Shown piece after piece: positions 11,045 to 21,272 of a stretch of 64,000 bases of DNA. This DNA is from Camarhynchus parvulus (lineage: Eukaryota; Chordata; Aves; Passeriformes; Thraupidae). The notes below the pieces were generated by a model, which was not told the DNA's origin, did not search any database, and saw nothing but the letters and a program-made list of their open reading frames with translations. Position numbers and translations under genes: made by a program. The stretch spans positions 5,866,501-5,930,500 of the forward strand of contig NC_044600.1 of the NCBI RefSeq assembly GCF_901933205.1, given 5' to 3'. Every line of letters starts with the position of its first letter. The stretch's first letter is position 1.

Positions 11045-11525
11045 GTGGTTTTCCTTTTTTTTTTTAATAATTGACACAATAATTTTCTTCCACACCTCTC
11101 TGTACTTTAATCACCTCTAACACGAGCACTTCTTGGGTAATTTGACCTTTTCAATCTCTCTGTGCACGTCCCCCAGCAGCCTTTGGGCTGAGAGCAAAAC
11201 AAACACTAAAATTAAACGTTGTTTTTAATCCTGGGTATTTTTGGTAGTGCTCTGCACTGCTGCTCCTTATTCCTCCAATCCATTTTTTGGCAATCGTTTG
11301 TCAGACACTTTAAACTCCTTCATGCATGAAATGCTCTTTGGGGAAACAGGAGCCAGAGGAATTCTCTGAAACCCTCAGCATCACCTCCCTGGTTTGGGTA
11401 ATTTTGTTTGTTGGTTTTAAAACTGTTATGAGAAATAAGCTCCAAAGGGAAGTAGCTTTAGTGTGAGGGGTAAATAATTAGAACCTGAAAAAAAAAATCC
11501 CATTTTTTCAATACAAAGAAGCAAG
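11045..11525. promoter_or_regulatory. AT-rich block, candidate noncoding element
   Basis: About 480 bp including TTTAATAATTGACAC, GGGTAATTTGACC, AAATTAAACGTTG and GCAATCGTTTGTCAG. Poly-T (about 11056-11065) and poly-A tracts occur, so part may be an old unrecognised transposon. Regulatory function is speculative. Confidence 0.22.
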
Positions 11526-11799
11526 AGAGAACTTTGCCATTCCGACCCTGGTCAGAGGAGGTGGTGCCCACACCCCTCAGCCTGTTGGGGACATCTTGAC
11601 ACATGGAGCCAGCAGCAAACCCTCATGGTCTTTATAAAAAAAGAAAATATTTCAAATGGCTAAGTGCTCCCAGGGTGAAATTTGAGGCAGTTTCTCTCTG
11701 CAAGGGCACCCACAAGAGCATGGCCATGGCCTCTCCAGCACAGTCAGGGGAGCTGCATGTGCCTGACCCCAGTAATGGGGCAGAGCAGCTCCTGAACAG
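11526..11799. other. Unique noncoding spacer
   Basis: Mixed-composition unique sequence with no recognised feature. Confidence 0.35.
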
Positions 11800-12060
11800 G
11801 TATTTCTTGGGTCATCAAAAACATTTCTTTAGGTATTTTCATCTTGTACAAGGAGTTTTGTAGTAAAATCCTTAATTTCAATTCTAATACAGTCAAATTT
11901 TAAGGAAGAAACAGGAATATTGGTTTCCTGGGTTTTGACTTTTTTAATATTAAAAGAAAAAAAAATAGACAAAGAGCAATAACTGAGCACAGCCTCACAT
12001 AAAAAACCTCCAACATTTCAAGTCCATTTTCTTCAACTGAGATTAAACCAAGCTGGTTTG
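11800..12060. other. AT-rich noncoding stretch
   Basis: Contains ACTTTTTTAATATT and A-rich runs near 11955. It could be a decayed retroelement tail or a noncoding element; nothing decides between them. Confidence 0.25.
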
Positions 12061-12473
12061 GTTGGTAGAGCAGAAAGGGGTCTTGGGTTGGAAAAGAGCC
12101 CATGACTGTTCCCAGCAGCAGGAATGTCCCCATGGTTTGTGGAGTTGTTCACCTCGTGGTTGCATTGAAGGGCCAGGAGTGCAATGAGAGCATAAAAACA
12201 TCCCTGACCCCATTCCGTGGGGGAATAGGAACAACAATAGCAGTGAGCTGTGGAACGTGCCCCAAAAGGCAGAGCTCCTGTTGGTGCTGCAGAGCTCGGG
12301 GTCTGATTTATGGGATCTGCACACTGAGGGGAGAAGAAAACCCCTCCATGCCCGAGGAGCTCCTGCCATGGTGCTCGGGATGTGCCAGGGCAATGCGGGC
12401 AGCGCAGCCTCCTGAGCTCCTGGGCAGGGCCCCAGAGCCCCCGGGGTGCTGGCTGCTCCTGAGGAACCGGGGG
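12061..12473. other. Mixed to GC-rich noncoding spacer
   Basis: Unique sequence with no recognised feature. A 189-codon plus-strand open frame (12102-12671) crosses the following 12-bp array and has no recognisable domain. Confidence 0.4.
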
Positions 12474-12521
12474 CAGGAGTGGGGTCAGGATGGGGGTCAG
12501 GATGGGGGTCAGGAATGGGGT
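12474..12521. repeat. 12-bp tandem repeat, 4 copies
   Basis: Four units of the form CAGGATGGGGGT (variants CAGGAGTGGGGT and CAGGAATGGGGT). The strand is G-rich, with runs of four to five guanines spaced by 7-8 bases, so G-quadruplex formation is possible. Confidence 0.85.
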
Positions 12522-12629
12522 CCCACTCCTGGCAGCGATGGGGTCCCTCCTGCGCTGTCAGGAGCCATCACTCCTGAGCCAGGGCTGTGCCCCACCTCGG
12601 GGTGCCACACCCAGGGCAGGGCGGCCTGT

Positions 12630-12790
12630 GGGGTGCTCTTATCTCCCCATGATAACAAACTGTGGGGGTAACCCAAGCCCTTTCTCTGCTCGTCCCCGTG
12701 GCCGCCGGCGTCGCTTCCCCAGCGCGTTGGCTGCCAACAATTCATCTGCTGCCTCAGCTCATTATCTCTGTGGCGCAGCCAGGACGTGTT
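12630..12790. promoter_or_regulatory. Candidate element with inverted GATA pair
   Basis: TTATCT and TGATAA lie on either side of CCCCA at 12639-12655, forming two convergent WGATAR-type sites. Downstream come CCAACAATTCATCTGC and GCTCATTATCTCTG, giving a third GATA-type word. The CpG-rich stretch CGTGGCCGCCGGCGTCGC separates them. Confidence 0.28.
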
Positions 12791-13014
12791 CTGGGTGGGA
12801 GAATTTGGGTCAGTGGGTTTCACAAGCCGTTCCTTGAGATGCCCTGGCACATATTTAGCGTTTGGCATTCCGTGTGGGAGCAGCCACCCATCCCCATGCC
12901 CGTGTCTGTGCATCCTCCCTGCCCCAGGCGAGCGTCACGGGGACAGCGAGGGGGGCTCAGGCAGCCCCAGGGAGTGGGTGGGGAGAAGGCTGCAAGGGAC
13001 AGACAGAGCTGGGA

Positions 13015-13175
13015 TGTTTTCAGTCTCCTCCTGTTTTCTTTTGTGCAAATCTGAATATTTTATCTGGCTGCGTGCATCGTCCCTGAACTTAAAAATAGCC
13101 GGGTTCCTTCCTGGTGGAATGGAGCAGTTTGCTTTTCCTAGATTTTTCACGCAGATTTCTTGTTCCCCTCACACC
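13015..13175. promoter_or_regulatory. AT-rich block, candidate noncoding element
   Basis: Includes TTGTGCAAATCTGAATATTT (an octamer-like word next to an AT core), TTATCTGGCTGCGTGCATCG and AACTTAAAAATAGCCGG. Unique, with CpGs retained in AT-rich context. Confidence 0.25.
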
Positions 13176-14814
13176 CAGTAATTGCTCCTGGAGCCAGGAG
13201 GGCGCGGGGAGGGTGCCTGGCCCTGCACACACACACTCCCCTCCCCTGTGCTGCAGGGACAGGGCAGGTTTGGGCATGGGGTGTTTCCCACCTGCCCAGG
13301 CTGGGTGCACGCTGGTGCTCTGATCCCATGGGGTGCTCAGGACAGGCACTGATGGGGAGAGCAAACCTCAGTCCTGCTCTTTGATAACCTGCCACCCCCT
13401 CACGAGAGAACCCATCAAGGGCACAGGGCTGGTGAGGGACACACTGGTCCAGGCCATGGAGTGATTAACACTCAGTGCTTAAAAACAGATGGAGTTTTGG
13501 GGATGGCTCCTGGAGCTTGGTTGATTCTCATGATATCTCCCATTCTCTTTGGTTTTGTGCAGGGGGACAATGAAAAACAAAGACTGACAGACTTGCAGAC
13601 ACAAAATCTCCTTTTCCTGCCACTGTGCAAGTGTTAGGGACTGTGACAGGACAGGAGGGGGGGCACACCTGAGCTGGGGTGGGGAAGCAAAGCTGTCTCC
13701 AGCAGCCACATCTGGGCTGCATCTCCCCTCCTGGCTCTGGGCTGGCTCAGGCCAGGGTGAGTGAGGAGCCATCACCCTGTGCTGCATTTCCAGAGCAGGT
13801 GGCATTGATACATGGATGCATCTCCTGGCATTCCCGGGAAACCTCCCTGACAAAGGACACGTGGCAGTTTGGAGCCTGGGAGCAGCTCTCCCTCAGCACA
13901 TGGGGTGAAGGAATGGGTGGTACCACACCGACAGGTGCCAGCACATCCTTCCTTTGTGCACTGTGAGACCTGTGGCCAGAACTGTGCCCAAAGCCATGTC
14001 CAGAGCCCCTGGCTGGTGACACAGTGTGAGCAGACTGGCAGTGCTGGTGTGGCCCATCCCCATGGCCTCTGTCACACACTCTGCTCCCCAGCCCTGCAGC
14101 CCTGGGAGATGGGATGGCTGAGGACACGTTGCTGGGCCCACAGGGGACAACTGGTAACTGGAAGTGACACGTGCCAGACTCTGTCACCTCTCACTGGCCG
14201 CACACACAGCCCTGCCAGAGCTTCTCTGACATTTCTTGTCCTGGTGTTTATTTTAAAGGAATGTGACATTCCAGCTGTGCAAATGCCCTCTCCTGAGCTG
14301 GGGATGCTGTGCTGCAGAGATGCCTGTGCAGGCACTCTGTCCCCATTCCCTGGAAATCCAAGGTCCTGCCACAGGGCAGAGACGGAGCTGTGGTGCCAGC
14401 AGGAGATGGGCAACACCTCATCTTCCTCAGCTGCTGCCTGGGCACTGCATGCAGTGACACGAGGGATCCATGTCCCCAAACACAGAATTTTACCCTTCTC
14501 CCATCAACAAAGGAGCAGCAGCTCCAGGCTGGGAGCAGAGGGCACAGGACCCCTCACCCTGGCAGGGAGGATGGGAGGGCTAACCACCATCTGCAGCACC
14601 TCAGAGCCCAGAATTCCATCCCACCCCTTCCCTTGCTGGCCTCCCTGTGGGGGATTCTCCTCTCGTGTTCCTGGAGTGCTGAATCCCCACGGCCCCGAGC
14701 CCTAGGTGCTCCCGGGCTGGTGTGAGCAGCTCCCAGCTCATTCCCAGCTCCTCGGGTGCTGAACTTTCCCTTCCCCCGGCTCCCCGTCCTCCCCCAGTCT
14801 CTCCACCATACGGA
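13176..14814. other. GC-rich noncoding spacer
   Basis: Unique GC-rich sequence. The 278-codon plus-strand open frame (13869-14705) has no recognisable domain and is overlapped by minus-strand frames of similar quality, as expected from low stop-codon density. Confidence 0.45.
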
Positions 14815-14985
14815 CACAGCTGAGCAGCTACCAGATATTCAGAGCCGTGAAGGTTGATAAACAAAAGTGAGATAGGACATGGCACCAGAAAGACCTCGGC
14901 TAATGGAATTTTTAAGCTACTTAATTTGGGGGCTTGTCAACCTTGACAGCAACCCTTTAATAAATGATGTGTTGTAATTCCCACC
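14815..14985. promoter_or_regulatory. AT-rich block, candidate noncoding element
   Basis: Contains GATATTCAGAGCCGTGAAGG, GGTTGATAAACAAAAG (forkhead-like), CTACTTAATTTGGGG and CCTTTAATAAATGATG. It directly precedes the CpG-rich segment at 15.0 kb, so the pair could form one regulatory or promoter unit. Confidence 0.3.
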
Positions 14986-15740
14986 CGGTTCTCCGGCTGC
15001 GGGGGCCGGTGCGGGGCTGGGGGGATGGGATTTGGCAGCTGGAGATTCCCGGAGCGCACGGATGGCGCTGGGTGGGCACTGCGGGGCTGGGAGAGTGGGA
15101 TTTGGCAGCTGGAGATCCCCGGAGCACACGGGATGGTGCTGGGTGGGCACTGCGGGGTGGCAGCGGCTCCGGCTGGGCTCTCCCAGTGCTCCCCCAGCTG
15201 GGAGAGGATGGGGACTGGGATGGGGAGACACAGCTATAGCCCAGCGCTGGGCAGGGGTGGCCGGGCTGTGCAGCCTCTGGTGATGCTCTGGACGCGGGCA
15301 GCAGCCGCCGAGGGGACCCCAACAGGGCAGAGTGAGGGATGCGCGGGGTGCGCAGCGCCCACGGAGCCCAGGGACCCCCGGAGCCGGGGGAGGGCGGCAA
15401 ATCCTCCTCCCCACCCCTCAATCTCTGTGCTTTCCTCCGGAAAAAATCCTGCTGGCAGCTGCCGTGCCAAGGCGTGCGAGTGCCACCCAGTGTCTGCAGC
15501 GAGGGGACCCCGCGGGAGCGCAGCCCGGCTGGGGGGTGGCAACGGGAGCACCCGGACAGTGCGGTCCCTCAGGGTCCCCACAGTGTCCCCGCAGAACCCA
15601 GCAAAGCAGAGAGCAAACCCCCAGCCCGGGGTGCCCCCAAAGGAGCTCCAGCCACCGCGGCGGCATCGGGGCTGCTCCAGAGGGGGCTGCAGGAGGCTGT
15701 GCCAGAGCCCGGGCATGGCACGGACCCGCACCAAGTGTGG
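14986..15740. promoter_or_regulatory. CpG-island-like segment
   Basis: By hand count, 15241-15720 holds about 33 CpGs in 480 bp at roughly two-thirds GC, an observed/expected ratio near 0.6. The start is also CpG-rich. CpG islands often mark vertebrate promoters, but I see no TATA box, no convincing downstream exon and no repeat family here. Long open frames in this segment (for example 15025-15792, 255 codons) follow from high GC. Confidence 0.35.
15011..15151. repeat. 70-bp direct duplication
   Basis: Two copies of about 70 bp (15011-15080 and 15081-15151) share the GTGGGATTTGGCAGCTGGAG-type core and the GGGTGGGCACTGCGGGG end. A partial third start lies at 15152. They differ by a few substitutions and one indel. 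Confidence 0.85.
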
Positions 15741-17034
15741 GGCAGCAAAGGCACCCCAGCCCACTGCCAGCAGCCATGGGGGATGGGGCTGAGGGGGCAC
15801 TGGGGGAGCCCCTGATCCCTGGGATCTCTGAGAAGAAGGCAGGATGGGTGTCCTGAAGCCTTCTGCAGGAGGTTTTGCTCCCAGCAGAGGAGGAGCACGT
15901 GTTTGGGTGCGTTTAGAAGAGATTTAAGGAGTTCTGGTCCACTCCTCATCACTGTGTTGTGGCAACTGAGATGTGGCTCTGGAGCTGCTCTGCTCCACAC
16001 TCCAGCTGCTCCCAGCCCTGGAAGCCCTGTCCCTCCTCATGCCCAGATGCTGCAGCACATCTGTCACACACTGGGCTCACATCTGTCACACACCGACCTG
16101 CCCGTCCTCAGCACCGTGCCTGTGCAGGGCCAGGCTGGGCTGGCAGAGCCGGGTGGTGGCACAGTGACACCCATCCCCTGCCAGCCCTGCCATCCTGGGG
16201 CTCTTGCTCTTGTTCTGGCTCCTAAAGGCTCCCCAGAGAATGACCCAGAGCAGCTCAGTTTAGGAAGATGAAGTAACTGCAGTAAAACTGAGAAGAGGAT
16301 GTGCAGCAAACCCTCTGGGCATTCCCCATGGAGGCAGCAAGGAGGGTGAAAACCAGCATCTGTCCCCATGGAGGACAGCCACAGGCACTGTCCCAGCCAG
16401 AGCCAGAGAGGATTCCAGAGCACCAAAGGCTGAGAAATGACAGCAGCAGCCAGGGCTCCACGTTCACCGGAGCTGTGGAGCCACTGGAGGAGCAAAGGTG
16501 TGAGGAAGAAGAGTCCAGGCTGGGAAAGAGCCAGATGGCAGCAGCAGGGAGCAGATGGGAGATGGAAAACAATGTCCCATGGCTGCATGGAGGGGCAGCC
16601 CCCAGCCCCAGGAGCCACGGAGCTGCCACAGGGATGGTGAGGAACCTGCCCAGGGCCAGAGAGGCAGCAGCACCCAGAGTGGGCTCCTGCCCACAGCTCC
16701 AGGCTCCTGCAGCACCTCCAGCTCCAGCAGCTGCCCTGCTCTGCTGTGTCCATCTGCTGGCAGCTGGCTGTCCTTGGAAAGCCTCTTTTCTTTGGAAGAT
16801 AATGTGTTTGACTATGAGGATCTGTGAGAAATTGGCCTTGTCTCCCAAAAACTCAGCCATCACCTCGCAGAGCTCCATTCACAACACAGGATGGGCTGGA
16901 AAAGGGTGTCTGGTGTCCTGGGAATGGTACCAAGAAATGGCACCAGTGATGTACCCCAGACCTGGGCTGCAGGATGGGAAACTTCCACTTCTGGTGGCTT
17001 GTACTGACCCTTTAGCCCTGAGGCAAGAAATCTC
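15741..17034. other. GC-rich noncoding spacer
   Basis: Unique sequence. A 246-codon plus-strand open frame (16301-17041) contains an Ala/Pro-rich stretch but no recognisable domain, and minus-strand frames of similar length overlap it. I do not call a gene. Confidence 0.4.
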
Positions 17035-17155
17035 CAACTAGGAACATTCGGGGAAATTAGCTGAAAATCCCTCCTAGGTGTGAGACGGCTGAAATCACAT
17101 CTTAAAGCGAATTTCTCATTTCCCAAGTCATTCCTGTTGCCTTTAGAAAAGAGTG
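17035..17155. promoter_or_regulatory. Candidate noncoding element
   Basis: GGAAATTAGCTGAAAATCC, GAGACGGCTGAAATCACATC and TTAAAGCGAATTTCTC occur together in a short island with CpGs retained in AT-rich words. Confidence 0.22.
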
Positions 17156-17492
17156 CAGGAGGCCCTGGTCCTGTGGGAAGAGGGAAGGGGATGAAGAGCC
17201 AGAGGACAGAGCAGGAGCAGCAGCACAGGACCCAGGCTGGGCCGAGGGGCTCAGGCAGGGCCAGATGGCTCCAAACGCTGCAGGGAGAGACCAGAGCCAC
17301 CCGGGCCAGCTGAGCCCAGCACTCAGCAGCACTCACCGAGGGTTTATAGCCAGGGAAATGAATTTTTTAAGAGTCCCTCTATGATCTCTGGTCTCTGGTG
17401 TTTGGCTGAGCACTCAGGTGGTCTCCAGCCACCCGACTCCACGTCCAGATGGCAGGGAGAGGTGGGGAAAGCAGAGCCTGCTGCAGAGCCTC
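17156..17492. other. Noncoding spacer
   Basis: GC-rich unique sequence with an AATTTTTTAAG patch near 17360. Nothing else is seen. Confidence 0.4.
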
Positions 17493-17651
17493 ACTCCCAG
17501 GTGTTTGCTCTGGGACCCTCACTCCCGGTGCTTGCTCTGGAACCGACATTCCCAGGTGTTTTCTCTGGGATTCTCACTCCCAGTGCTTGCTCTGGAACCG
17601 ACATTCCCAGGTGTTTTCTCTGGGATTCTCACTCCCAGTGCTTGCTCTGCA
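17493..17651. repeat. Nested tandem repeat, 27/28-bp within 55-bp
   Basis: Six sub-units of 27-28 bp alternate between an ACTCCCAGTGCTTGCTCTGG type and an ATTCCCAGGTGTTTTCTCTG type. The alternating pair forms a 55-bp unit that repeats almost perfectly from 17531 to 17641 (CTTGCTCTGG at 17531, 17586 and 17641). This indicates duplication first of a 27-bp unit and later of the dimer. Confidence 0.88.
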
Positions 17652-17924
17652 GTCAGCAGCAGCGTTTCTGCCCACCCCACTGTCGGACACCAGGGCTCTG
17701 GAGGTGCCAGATGGACACAGCTCATCCTGCAGCAGGAGGAACGCTCTGAGTCTTCTCCCTGTGCTCTGGTGATGTTTTGGGCTCCTCTCTCCTGCAGGGC
17801 ACCGGGAGGCTCAGCCTGTCCATCCCGTGATCCCGGACAGACTGACAGCTCGCTGGGAATCAGCAGCCTCTGCTTTCCCAGCCACGGTGGGTCAGGCTGC
17901 CAGGGAAGCAACACTTCACCACTC
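17652..17924. other. GC-rich noncoding spacer
   Basis: Unique GC-rich sequence with no recognised feature. Confidence 0.4.
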
Positions 17925-18310
17925 CAAGCAATTACTCAGGATTTTATCATTCAAAACTCAAACCAGAGCCTATAAATAACCAGGATCTCTGTCCTAATAG
18001 CTGCATTTCAGCGTATTTTTAATTATCATTTTATGAATGGGTGCATTAGAGGATATTTAAATACCACGTCAGCCGTGCTGGTAATGAGGCAGGATTGTTA
18101 CAGGCCAGGGCTGGCCATATATTACCCCAGTATATACATATGCTTCGACATCACTTTTAAAAATTAGCTATTTCAAGCGTAAAATTATAATTGGTTTGTC
18201 TAATAAAAGGATAAATAAATATCTATTTAACTTCATTACTGTCAAAGGCAGGAGGCTTTTCTCCATTGTCTCCTTAGGGTTTTATGGCAGAAAAGCTAAT
18301 TAGCTGTAAT
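17925..18310. promoter_or_regulatory. AT-rich block with TAATTA palindrome, strong enhancer candidate
   Basis: About 385 bp of low-GC unique sequence. It has TAATTA at 18020-18025, AATTAG at 18162-18167 and TAATTG at 18188-18193. A perfect 12-bp palindrome, AGCTAATTAGCT, lies at 18294-18305 and a further TAATTG just after it. Other words include CATATGCTTCGACATCAC, CAAGCGTAAAATTATAATTG and TACTGTCAAAGGC. Paired homeodomain-type cores in complex AT-rich sequence are typical of conserved developmental enhancers; that function is inferred. Confidence 0.42.
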
Positions 18311-18866
18311 TGGGTGGATCCAAGGCAGGGAAGGCAGGGGCAGCAGCAGGGCTGGCTGGGAATGGGGCACCAGTGGCTTTCCCGGACTGGTGTCCCTGTC
18401 TCTGCAGAGATGGGAGTCCTGCTGGCACCCTGGGCAGGCTCTGCACCAGTGCCCAGCTCAGGGGGGTCTCTGGGGTGGTGCCCCTGCAGTGGGGTCACCG
18501 TGAGATCCTCGCATGGATTCCTGTGTTTTGATGGTGCTTCTGCCAAGCATCCCTCCATTGTCTGATGGGCACTGGGGTCCCATCTGCTGGCCAGGGCTTG
18601 TTCATCCCTGTTTTGGGAGGAATCCTGCTCAACACCCATGCACACATCCCACATTTTCACCTTTAAGCACCAAAGCTCAAATGCCTCCTGACAGCAGCCA
18701 CCTGCATGACCCAGGCACCTGTCAAGACCCCACCAGCCTGCAGAAGGGATGTGAATGTCCTTTCTGGAGAGTTGCTGGCCCAAAGGAGATGTTGCCATGA
18801 GCCCCAGTGACACCCCACACAGCCCAGGCTGGAGCACAGACCCTGCCTGGTCACCCCAAAACATTC
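18311..18866. other. GC-rich noncoding spacer
   Basis: Unique sequence between the enhancer-like block and the CR1 remnant. The 287-codon minus-strand frame (18274-19137) runs across both and is not a gene candidate. Confidence 0.4.
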
Positions 18867-18955
18867 TGAGCACCCTGGTGCAGTGAAGGCTGTTCCTGCC
18901 TGTGGATGAGATGCTCTGTAAGGTCACTTCCAGCCCAATCCTGTGATTCTGTTCC
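18867..18955 (+). mobile_element. CR1 LINE fragment, 3' end
   Basis: TGAGCACCCTGGTGCAGTGA, then GGATGAGATGCTCTGTAAGG, TCACTTCCAGCCC and CCTGTGATTCTGTT, are the last portion of an avian CR1 on the plus strand. It ends with the characteristic GATTCTGT tail. About 90 bp remain. Confidence 0.8.
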
Positions 18956-19164
18956 CTGTTTCTTCCTCCCCCTCTCCCCCAGGATCCTCCCTCCCAGCCC
19001 CTGGGAGAGGGATGGTGCCTGTCAGGGGGGCAGTGGATGTCACACACAGCGATGCCTTGTGCCCGTGTACAAATCTCCTTTGCATATGGGATTTGACACA
19101 AGGAGAGAGAGAGGAGCAGGCCTGACACCCGTAGCAAATCTCCAAGCTGCCAGCAACAGCTTTC
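18956..19164. other. Noncoding spacer
   Basis: Unique sequence. A CTTTGCATATGGG word near 19077 resembles a POU site. Nothing else is seen. Confidence 0.35.
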
Positions 19165-19450
19165 CTTTTTTAATTTTTTAGAGGAAAGGGAAAAGAAGGA
19201 AGGTTAATAATTGCACGTTGGCCCCTGGTGATGCGCTGGAGGTGCAGGGGGGGAGTGTCTGTGCGGGGGCATCAGCGCAGAGAACACGGTCTGGGTTTGC
19301 TGATCAGTTCTGCTTGTTGAGTGTGATCCAGGGCTGGGAGAAACACCAACAGACAGCGTGGAAAATTAATTTTTAATGCCTTTTATTAGCGCTTAAGCCA
19401 TTCTGAGAGGATGAAATAATCCCTGTTTAGGAAGAGTGCAAAGGTCTCAC
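19165..19450. promoter_or_regulatory. Candidate noncoding element
   Basis: Contains TTAATTTTTTAGAGG, GGTTAATAATTGCACG, TGCTGATCAGTTCTGC, GGAAAATTAATTTTTAATGC and TATTAGCGCTTAAGCC. The AAAATTAATTTTTA stretch is close to palindromic. AT-rich words are mixed with retained CpGs. Confidence 0.3.
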
Positions 19451-20454
19451 AGGGCTGTCAGGAGCTGAGTCACTCCACAGCCAAAGGGATCCAAATGTGT
19501 CTGAAACCTTTGGGAGCCCAATCCCCCACACACCCCCAACTCCTGCAGCATCTTCCTACACAGCCACTCAAAATAGAGTTTTCCTCCCATGGAAGGGAAA
19601 AAAGAGCTTTGTCTCTCCCCTTCCACCCTCTGTCACAGAGTGCCAGCACTGCCACAGTGCGGGGACAAGCACTGGCAGCAGGTCCTGCAGGTCCTGCCAG
19701 AGTGGGGACAATGTCCCCGAGTGATCCTTGCAGGTGGGATGGGCTGGATCCTCCTCACAACGGGCACCAGCTCCTCCATCCTTTGTGGCACTGACGGTGA
19801 GCAGGAGGGGCAGAGCTGTCCCTGGGCTGTGGTTCTGTGCCCTGCAGAGCCACCGAGGCAGCTGGACAGGACTGGGAACAGCTGCCACCCATCCCAGGAG
19901 CCCCAGCAGCCCCAGGGAGGGGATCCCAGCCCTGTCTAACACTGGCTGCACAGTCACTGCTGTAGGGGAGGCTACAGGTCAGCATGGTGCTGGAGAACCA
20001 GAGCTCTCCATTGCTCCTCCTCTCCCCAGGCCCTGGCAAGAACCTCTTAGTGAGGATGGAAAACAAATTTACCAAGGCTGGAGGATGGGAAGGGCTGGAA
20101 GGGGATCAAGATCCGGCACTGGGCAGCCTGGGGCTGTTGGAAATAGGTTTGTTGGCCTGGGGATGGTGCTCACGGGGAGATCTTGGTGGTGCCACCTGGC
20201 CCCACAGTCATCACCTCTCCTCCTTGGTGTGGCAGGCACCAACCAGGACCAGCTCTGAGGGGTGTGCTGGATGTCCCAGGCAGAGGCAGCAGCCACAGCC
20301 AGGCACACAGAGCATTCCCTGCTGGGGTCCGTGTCCCTGGCACTGCCAGCGCCCAGCTGGGCTGACAGCCCCTGCACACAGCCTGCCCAAGGCTTCATTT
20401 GCACAGGAACATTTCAGCCAGTCCCCAAGGGGAGCAGGGAACTGAGTTTCTTTG
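19451..20454. other. GC-rich noncoding spacer
   Basis: Unique GC-rich sequence. Open frames on both strands have no recognisable domains, and no repeat is recognised. Confidence 0.4.
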
Positions 20455-20785
20455 CACTTTAAAAATGAGTGTATCATTTCAGTGAGGAATTAACACACCT
20501 CCCACGTGAGGGTTGAGGGCTGCCCCAGAATCAGAGCTGCAGCCTGGCAGGAGGGACAGCAAGAGTTGAGAGAATTAAAACCTGTATCATAACACAGAGG
20601 CACGAGAGGGGCGAGGCAGAGCCGTGCAGATGACCCCTTTTTGTTCTGGGATGTATTCCCTGCTGCCATCCACTTGCCTTTCAGTGCATGTATTCAGCAC
20701 TAATAATACATTCCCTGCCCACTTCTGATGAATTTATCTCTGTGTGCTCATGAACGTGTGGATCTTGCACACACAGAGGTGTATC
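20455..20785. promoter_or_regulatory. AT-rich block, candidate noncoding element
   Basis: Words include TTTAAAAATGAGTG, GAGGAATTAACACACC, GAATTAAAACCTGTATC, CACTAATAATACATTCC and GATGAATTTATCTC. It is not low-complexity and has no transposon signature. Confidence 0.28.
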
Positions 20786-21079
20786 CTGATTCATCCTGCA
20801 GTGTGGGTACAGCCCACCTGAACCTCAGAGGTCACCCACATCCCTGGGGGCACCCCAGGCTGAGAGCAGCAGCACAGCAAGGGTGAGAGCCCAGCCTGCA
20901 CTGCCCACCTGCCCCAGCACCTCCCAGGCTTGGACACTCATTCCAGGGTGCCAGAGGAGGCAGAGGTCTCCCCCCAGGAGGAAGGAAGCTCCAAAGAGCC
21001 TCTTCACATGATGAATTTTAACGTTTCTCTCCACGTCCAGCCCGAGCACAAATCCCCTCAAAGGCCCAGCCCAGCGCAG
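20786..21079. other. GC-rich noncoding spacer
   Basis: Unique sequence with no recognised feature. Confidence 0.35.
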
Positions 21080-21195
21080 CAGAACTAATTTGAAATGTCA
21101 GCAGGGTCAAGCCCAGCTTCCCCAGCCATTAACCTGCCTCTCAACTCCACACTCCTATTTATTTACATTGGCACATATTTATTTAAGCCCCCGAT
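21080..21195. promoter_or_regulatory. AT-rich block, candidate noncoding element
   Basis: Contains CTAATTTGAAATGTCAGC and CTATTTATTTACATTGGCAC, then CATATTTATTTAAGCC, with repeated TATTTA words. Confidence 0.22.
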
Positions 21196-21254
21196 CCCAG
21201 CTCCAGGCCGGGACTGGTTGGGAAGGGAGGAAATCCCCTTCCTGCAGGGCCTGA

Positions 21255-21272
21255 GCTGCTGCTGCTGCTGCC
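21255..21272. repeat. CTG trinucleotide run
   Basis: Five consecutive CTG units. Short and probably inert. Confidence 0.7.

Noticed and set aside
13869..14705. 278-codon plus-strand open frame
   Set aside because: No domain, no repeat of protein-like codon pattern, and competing frames on the other strand.
15025..15800. 255-codon plus and 188-codon minus open frames
   Set aside because: Overlapping frames on both strands in high-GC DNA with no recognisable domain. Expected from low stop frequency.
16301..17041. 246-codon plus-strand open frame
   Set aside because: No domain, no splice context, and minus-strand frames of similar length overlap it.
18274..19137. 287-codon minus-strand open frame
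   Set aside because: It runs through a CR1 remnant and unique spacer. No domain is recognisable.
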